A stretch of DNA of 50,146 nucleotides from an uncultured Clostridia bacterium (GTDB lineage: Bacteria; Bacillota; Clostridia; UBA1381): assembly GCA_947624165.1 (NCBI GenBank), contig CANQJC010000014.1, positions 1 through 50,146 on the forward strand, in the 5' to 3' direction. The notes below the pieces were generated by a model that saw nothing but the letters and a program-made list of their open reading frames with translations, did not search any database and was not told the origin of the DNA. Positions 44,297 through 50,146 of this stretch are shown in pieces (position 1 is the first letter of the stretch; the number at the start of each line of letters is the position of its first letter). A program made the translations under genes and the position numbers.

Positions 44297-45385
44297 ATGA
44301 AAAGAAAAATTTTTAGTATTATACTTACATTTTCCATACTTGCTGCAACTATGCCATGTACGGTAAGAGCGGAAAGCTATAATGGTCTTTTTTACAAAGT
44401 CGAGTATGATGGAAGCGTTACAATTACCGGCTGCGATGAAAATACAAGCGGAGCGATTACAATACCTGATGAAATTAACGGTTTACCCGTACTCAGCATT
44501 ATGTCGGGAGCGTTTCAGGGATGTACGTCTTTAACGAGCGTTACAATTTCGGATGGTGTGGTTGTCATCGGTCGCTATGCGTTCGGGGGATGCACATCCT
44601 TAACGGACATAAAGATACCGAAAAGCGTGGCAGGTATAGCATTGGGTGCGTTTTCCGACACAGGGTATTATAATGATGAAAGGAACTGGAACAATGATGT
44701 TTTATACATAGGCAATTATTTGATTGAAGCAAGGAACGAAATAAACGGAAATTATACGATAAAAAACGGAACAAGAGTGATTGCTGAAAGTGCGTTTTCC
44801 GGCTGTGGAAATTTAAAAGCAATCACAATACCCGATGGAGTAGCATATATTGGCGACTATGCGTTTCGTGATTGTACGTCCTTAACGGATATCAAAATAC
44901 CTGACGGTGTGACGGAAATTAAGATGGGCACGTTTTATGGCTGCTCGTCCTTAACAAGCATCACAATACCTGAAAGTATGATGTACATTGATGAAGCCGC
45001 TTTTAGAAATTGTTCATCTTTAAAGGATGTATATTATGGTGGAAGTGAAGATAATTGGTTGAATGTTGAAATAGAAGGCTTAAACGATTTGTATTGGATA
45101 GGAGCCACAATTCATTATGAGAAATTTGATTTAATTACACCTGCGTTGCTAATCATTACACCGCGAGACGGCGAGTACGAACTCACAGCCGATACGGAAT
45201 ACGATGGCACGGCGTATGCGGCGACGTATGACGCGGAGGGCGTATTGCTAAACGTTATAAGCGTACCGTTCACAAATGGTACGGCGAGCATAACGCCCGA
45301 AACAGCAGGTGCTGCGGATATAAAATTTTTCGTATGGACAAGCGCGGCGCAGCCTATAACCAATTCGGAAGAAAAAAGACTTTAA
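44297..45385 (+). CDS. Secreted leucine-rich-repeat protein (BspA/LRR_5 type)
   Basis: This 362-residue protein has a signal peptide (KRKIFSIILTFSILAATMPCTVRA). LRR_5 repeats of about 23 residues follow (residues 45-260): consensus ITIPDGV..IGDYAF..CTSL, about seven copies with a non-repeat break at YYNDERNWNNDVLYIG. A C-terminal beta-rich tail (280-355: YDGTAYAATYDAEGVLLNVISV) resembles those of gut clostridial surface proteins. No sortase or S-layer motif is seen. GGAGGTAAG precedes the ATG, 29 bp after the GerMN gene, so it may share its promoter and control. BspA-like LRR proteins often bind host or surface ligands; the target here is unknown. Confidence 0.88.
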   Translation: MKRKIFSIILTFSILAATMPCTVRAESYNGLFYKVEYDGSVTITGCDENTSGAITIPDEINGLPVLSIMSGAFQGCTSLTSVTISDGVVVIGRYAFGGCTSLTDIKIPKSVAGIALGAFSDTGYYNDERNWNNDVLYIGNYLIEARNEINGNYTIKNGTRVIAESAFSGCGNLKAITIPDGVAYIGDYAFRDCTSLTDIKIPDGVTEIKMGTFYGCSSLTSITIPESMMYIDEAAFRNCSSLKDVYYGGSEDNWLNVEIEGLNDLYWIGATIHYEKFDLITPALLIITPRDGEYELTADTEYDGTAYAATYDAEGVLLNVISVPFTNGTASITPETAGAADIKFFVWTSAAQPITNSEEKRL

Positions 45386-45403
45386 TCGACCATTGACGCA
45401 CAT

Positions 45404-45436
45404 AAAAGGAGCGTATCATATGATACGCTCCTTTTT
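45404..45436. terminator. Bidirectional terminator after the LRR gene
   Basis: A perfect palindrome, AAAAGGAGCGTATCA then TGATACGCTCCTTTT, flanked by A and T runs, ends the LRR gene and the convergent lipoprotein gene. Confidence 0.92.
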
Positions 45437-45439
45437 GAA

Positions 45440-45820
45440 TCAGCCGTTCATATCGACCGCGTCGCCTACCGCGTCAGCCGCGTCTTTTGTTACATTGCCC
45501 GCGCCGTCGACGATATCTCCCGCAGCGTTGCCCGCGTCCTTTGCGGCGTTGCCGACCGCGTCCGTCGCGTCTTTTACCGCGCCGCCCGCGCCGTCAGCCG
45601 CGTCTCTTACGGCGTTACCGGCGTCGTCGGCCGCGTCCTTCGCCGCGTCGTTCGTTTTTCCGTCCTCAACCTTTCCGTTATCGGTTTTGCTGACGTTGCC
45701 CGACGATGACGCGGAATTGGGAGACGGAGACGTTTTCGCCCCGTTTGAATCCATGTTTCCGCAGGAAGCGAGCATTGACGCGGTAATAACCGCAAGTAAA
45801 GCTATTTTTATACCCTTCAT
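45440..45820 (-). CDS. Lipoprotein built of 11-residue alanine-rich repeats
   Basis: This 126-residue protein has a lipoprotein signal peptide (KGIKIALLAVITASMLASC, Cys near residue 20) and a Ser/Asn linker. The rest is a run of 11-residue units such as AAKDAADDAGN, AVRDAADGAGG, AVKDATDAVGN and AAKDAGNAAGD. This 11-mer amphipathic pattern resembles LEA-type (group 3) desiccation proteins. The match is by pattern, not by a proven relation. The ATG at 45820 follows GGAGGAAA. It is convergent with the LRR gene and likely anchored on the outer face of the membrane. Function not assigned. Confidence 0.85.
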   Translation of the reverse strand: MKGIKIALLAVITASMLASCGNMDSNGAKTSPSPNSASSSGNVSKTDNGKVEDGKTNDAAKDAADDAGNAVRDAADGAGGAVKDATDAVGNAAKDAGNAAGDIVDGAGNVTKDAADAVGDAVDMNG

Positions 45821-45987
45821 TTTTATTTCCTCCAATATTATTTTATACAAAATTATTGTTCTCAATATTTTCTGTTTTATGAGCGTATTTTAAAAATTTT
45901 ATATTTTTTTGGAACAAAAAACATAACGCCGCCGTCTAATATTATGTAAAGGTAATTACCAAAAAAATAAAAGGGAGAATAATTACA

Positions 45988-47175
45988 ATGAAGAAAATAT
46001 TTGCTTTACTTACAGCTTCTGCAATACTCACGGCAGGCGCGGCTGCGTTTGCGGATAACGAAGCAATTCTTGACGGTACGATCAATGAGGTACAGGGAGA
46101 CATCATGCTTATAAACGAAATGGGAACGGAAATTCCCGCAGCGGACGCTGCTGTCGGCATAACAGCTTCCTATATATATAAGGACGTTGTTGTTACCGAA
46201 ACAAAGGACGACATGATTTCGACGGTTCTCGCCGGCACGGACGACGCGGCGGCGGTCAAGAACGACGACGAAAAAATCGCGGCGCAGGAAAACGTTGTAA
46301 ATTACATCGTTTCCGACCAAACGCTTGTTTTCTCAAAAGCTACCGGCGAAGCCAAGACCTTAAAGGATATTAAAGCCGGAGATCAAATCGGCGTTTATAC
46401 GGGTGCGTACGAGCCGGCAGTTCTTATGCTGCCCCCGCAGCTTAAAGCGAACATCGTAATTATTTATGATGATATCGAGCTTGACTCGCTGAAAATGACG
46501 GACGCGGACACATATCTTGACCGTGACGGCATACTCACAAACGCGGCGAACACGCTCGCGCTCAATATCGACGACACGACCGAAATCGTAGATCCTGCGG
46601 GTGAAAAGGTAACCGAAAAGGATTTTGCGAGAAAGGATCTGCTCGTATTCTACGATAACTCGACAAGAAGCATACCCGCCCAGACAACTCCGACAAAGAT
46701 AGTCGTTTTGGGCGAGAACGAAATCGCGCTCGCGAATATAGACGCGGCTGAGGAGGTCGCTCCCGAAGCGACGCCCGCGCCCGAAGAAACACCCGCTCCC
46801 GAAGCGACGGCGACGCCGAGCAATAACGTAACGGAGATCAAGGTGGGCGACAAGTCTGTAACGAATATTTACAAGAAGGGTGACATTGATATGGTACCGC
46901 TTCGCGAAATCGCGGAAACGCTTGGATTTACCGTTGACTGGGACGGCGATTTGAGAGCCGTTATGATAAACGGCGGCATGTACAGCCTGAAGATAGGCGA
47001 GAACAGCTACGTCAAAGGTAAAATGGCTCCGATAGAGCTTAGCGCGGCTCCCGAGATCACAAACGACCTTACATATGTACCCGCGAACTACTTCGCGGAG
47101 GTGCTTGAGTGCGGCATGGCCGAGACAGGCGCGGTTATGGCGATAACCGCTCCCGCGGTACAGAACGCCGAATAA
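45988..47175 (+). CDS. Secreted protein with a copper-amine-oxidase-like (PF07833) domain
   Basis: This 395-residue protein has a signal peptide (KKIFALLTASAILTAGAAAFA). A novel N-terminal domain (25-250) is rich in Asp/Ala with the segment DAVVV-like TASYIYKDVVVTET and LKDIKAGDQIGVYTGAYEPAVLMLPPQLKANIVI. A Pro/Glu/Ala/Thr linker follows (260-285: ATPAPEETPAPEATATP). The C-terminal PF07833-type domain (285-385) has VGDKSVTNIYKKGDIDMVPLREIAETLGFTVDWDGD. The N-terminal domain is not recognised. A GGGAGAA site precedes the ATG. It is a single gene just outside the mobilizable element, and may be its neighbour at the insertion point. Codon use is G+C-rich, like the genes to its left. Confidence 0.85.
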   Translation: MKKIFALLTASAILTAGAAAFADNEAILDGTINEVQGDIMLINEMGTEIPAADAAVGITASYIYKDVVVTETKDDMISTVLAGTDDAAAVKNDDEKIAAQENVVNYIVSDQTLVFSKATGEAKTLKDIKAGDQIGVYTGAYEPAVLMLPPQLKANIVIIYDDIELDSLKMTDADTYLDRDGILTNAANTLALNIDDTTEIVDPAGEKVTEKDFARKDLLVFYDNSTRSIPAQTTPTKIVVLGENEIALANIDAAEEVAPEATPAPEETPAPEATATPSNNVTEIKVGDKSVTNIYKKGDIDMVPLREIAETLGFTVDWDGDLRAVMINGGMYSLKIGENSYVKGKMAPIELSAAPEITNDLTYVPANYFAEVLECGMAETGAVMAITAPAVQNAE

Positions 47176-47241
47176 TTGTAAACAATTGAAAATGACCGCT
47201 CAACTGCGGCGTGAAATAAAACAGTAAAGTATGTTTTTATG

Positions 47242-48898
<1,657 letters not shown>

Positions 48899-48948
48899 TT
48901 ATCCTCACTTTCCGACAGTCTGCCAAACAGGATTGTATCAATAGTATA

Positions 48949-49128
48949 TCACACTTCATTCTGTTTGTCACCGCCTTTTTCGGGATTTTCAGCCATCAAT
49001 TTCAACAATTTTGACGGCAAGGATTTGTGTCCGGCGTACACACCGCTGAAACGGTAGGTAGTGTTGCCGCTCTCAAAGGTAAGCGTTATCTTTGGAAGCT
49101 CCGCAGATAACAGATTCTTAACTTTCAT
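48949..49128 (-). CDS. Small protein of the mobilizable element (59 residues)
   Basis: The ATG at 49128 overlaps the preceding stop (ATGA), so translation is coupled. The protein starts MKVKNLLSAELPKITLTF and has a beta-rich N-terminal half (TYRFSGVYAGHKSLPSKL). I do not recognise the family. It lies 53 bp before the recombinase in the same direction, a common place for small accessory genes of such elements. Real coding is supported by coupling and by the exact fit of start and stop. Confidence 0.65.
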   Translation of the reverse strand: MKVKNLLSAELPKITLTFESGNTTYRFSGVYAGHKSLPSKLLKLMAENPEKGGDKQNEV

Positions 49129-49328
49129 ATTGCACCGTTCCTTTCCTTTAGTGATGTCAGTAGATTTTTTAATTCGCTGATCGGAATATCAATGCTTTTG
49201 ACTGTATTGATGATTTCCTCATTTTCAAGCTGCTCTCTCTTTGTTTCAAGAGCTTTAATTTCTGCCTGAAGTTTTTTCACGCGGTATGTTTTGTAATTTA
49301 TCTTGTCTGTTATTGCCTGAATATCCAT
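49125..49328 (-). CDS. DUF4315-like small protein of the mobilizable element
   Basis: This 67-residue protein is one Lys/Glu-rich helix pair: VKKLQAEIKALETKREQLENEEIINTVKSIDIPISELKNLL. The pattern of a short coiled coil followed by LENxxIxxxVKS..(P)xELxxLL is that of DUF4315, a family found in clostridial integrative elements near the relaxase. Function unknown. It lies 11 bp after the relaxase gene and overlaps the next small gene. GGAGGAC precedes its ATG. Confidence 0.72.
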   Translation of the reverse strand: MDIQAITDKINYKTYRVKKLQAEIKALETKREQLENEEIINTVKSIDIPISELKNLLTSLKERNGAI

Positions 49329-49339
49329 AGTGTCCTCCT

Positions 49340-50146
49340 TTACAACTCGGGATCGTTATGCCCTTTGTGATGTTGTGTTTGTTCGGTTTCCCTGTCAGCG
49401 CGCTCTCTGTATTCGGTAAGTTTTTTGAGAATACTTGGCTTTTTCTTCGGCGCTTCCTGCTCCGGCTTTATGTCAAGGAACATATCCACGTTTTTCTTTA
49501 ATACCGCTATGTCGTCGTATTCTTCTTTAATATCCTTGTGCAAAGCAGACAGCTTAGTAATATCAGCAAGAAGCCTTTGTTTTTCTGATTCTATTTGTTT
49601 CAAACTCGGCAGCTTGTTGTTCTCCGTTAAGTGCGGTTTTAATTCGTTCGTCAATCGACGGAACAGGTCTATCTCCTGTTTATGATTGGAATAGAAGCTA
49701 TTTTTCAGCAGCGGGTTTTTCTTCGCGTATTCCTCATAAATCGGTTTCAGATTTCTATACATATTCAGCTTTTTTATCAAGGCGTCAAGCTCGGTTATCC
49801 TCTTTTTATCGGATTTGATTTTATCTGCCGTTTCCTTTAACTTCTTTGATTTCTCCGATGCCCGTTTTGATAAATCATCGTAGTCCGCAATACCTCTCTC
49901 GTGTATAACGATAAGTGTTTTTGCTATCAGCTTCAAATTGTGGATTTTTGCCCATTGTTCATATCCCTTTGATTGCCGGCACTTTACGTTGTGTTCAATG
50001 TCAATGAGTAAGTCAACGGTTTGGGGGTGATATGCTCCCTTAATCCGAAGCTCGATATTTTCTTTTTCATAACCTCTGCCTATGGTATCGGTTTTGGTAA
50101 ACCGCTTGTTATCCACGTCGCGAAACCACAGAAACTCGTCCTCGCG
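49340..50146 (-). CDS. Relaxase/mobilization nuclease, C-terminal part (5' end outside window)
   Basis: The frame is open from the window edge at 50146 (REDEFLWFRDVDNKRFTK) to the stop at 49340, 268 residues. The GTG at 50116 inside it is not a true start. The visible part matches the region after the catalytic domain of clostridial MobP-like relaxases: TIGRGYEKENIELRIKG, then LLIDIEHNVKCRQSKGYEQWAKIHNLKLIAKTL. A long Lys/Glu coiled coil follows (IKSDKKRITELDALIKKLN and onwards). The catalytic Tyr and His motif are upstream, out of view. It would nick oriT and pilot the element. Family assignment rests on the C-terminal pattern and on the recombinase beside it. Confidence 0.75.
   Translation of the reverse strand, partial: REDEFLWFRDVDNKRFTKTDTIGRGYEKENIELRIKGAYHPQTVDLLIDIEHNVKCRQSKGYEQWAKIHNLKLIAKTLIVIHERGIADYDDLSKRASEKSKKLKETADKIKSDKKRITELDALIKKLNMYRNLKPIYEEYAKKNPLLKNSFYSNHKQEIDLFRRLTNELKPHLTENNKLPSLKQIESEKQRLLADITKLSALHKDIKEEYDDIAVLKKNVDMFLDIKPEQEAPKKKPSILKKLTEYRERADRETEQTQHHKGHNDPEL

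Overview
The window looks like chromosome from a low-to-moderate G+C, endospore-forming member of the Clostridia. This rests on SpmA/SpmB, a gerA-type germinant receptor operon, a GerMN-domain protein, a Soj/Spo0J-type ParAB system with parS sites, a DUF4446 gene next to parB, a HemZ-type radical SAM enzyme, consensus sigma-A promoters with 17-bp spacers, and strong AGGAGG-like ribosome binding sites. The species cannot be named from the sequence alone.

Layout. 1-7154 (minus) is one huge secreted protein, open at the window edge. It has a signal peptide, a long acidic Glu/Ser/Thr-rich stalk, then repeated modules of a bacterial Ig-like domain followed by a seven-bladed RCC1 propeller. 7503-12700 (plus) is the str cluster: an L7Ae-like protein, rpsL, rpsG, fusA, and tuf with its own promoter. 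The spacers inside it are unusually long, and one holds a candidate structured RNA. 12745-15144 carries coaBC (minus) and spmA-spmB (plus). 15163-18808 is a glycolytic operon, pgk-tpiA-gpmI.

18790-24725 (minus) is a visibly A+T-rich replication block: dnaA, dnaN, an MBL hydrolase, hemZ and a DnaC/DnaI-like helicase loader. A plus-strand SDR gene, rnpB (with a duplicated 3' tail next to it), nif3 and trmK follow. The best chromosomal origin candidate is not beside dnaA. It is a cluster of at least seven DnaA boxes at 27470-27788, between trmK and serS. To its right lie serS, two membrane proteins, parB and parA, then two parS sites that are reverse complements of each other, the second inside the gerA operon at 32112-36406.

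The rest is metabolic and accessory: a SLOG protein, tRNA-Thr(GGT), a secreted CAP-domain protein, a lysine riboswitch with terminator controlling asd (then dapA and dapB behind an array of hairpins), prephenate dehydratase and DAHP synthase for aromatic amino acids, and an XRE repressor divergent from a GerMN gene and an LRR gene across four spaced GGTA(C/T) boxes. Next come a lipoprotein made of 11-residue repeats and a secreted protein with a copper-amine-oxidase-like domain. The window ends inside a mobilizable element (large serine recombinase, two small proteins, relaxase C-terminal part).

How it fits together: lysine and diaminopimelate synthesis is set to respond to lysine by transcription termination. 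ParAB, parS and the DnaA-box cluster form an origin and segregation region. If that origin call is right, the highly expressed str and glycolytic operons to its left are transcribed towards the origin, which is unusual for Firmicutes.
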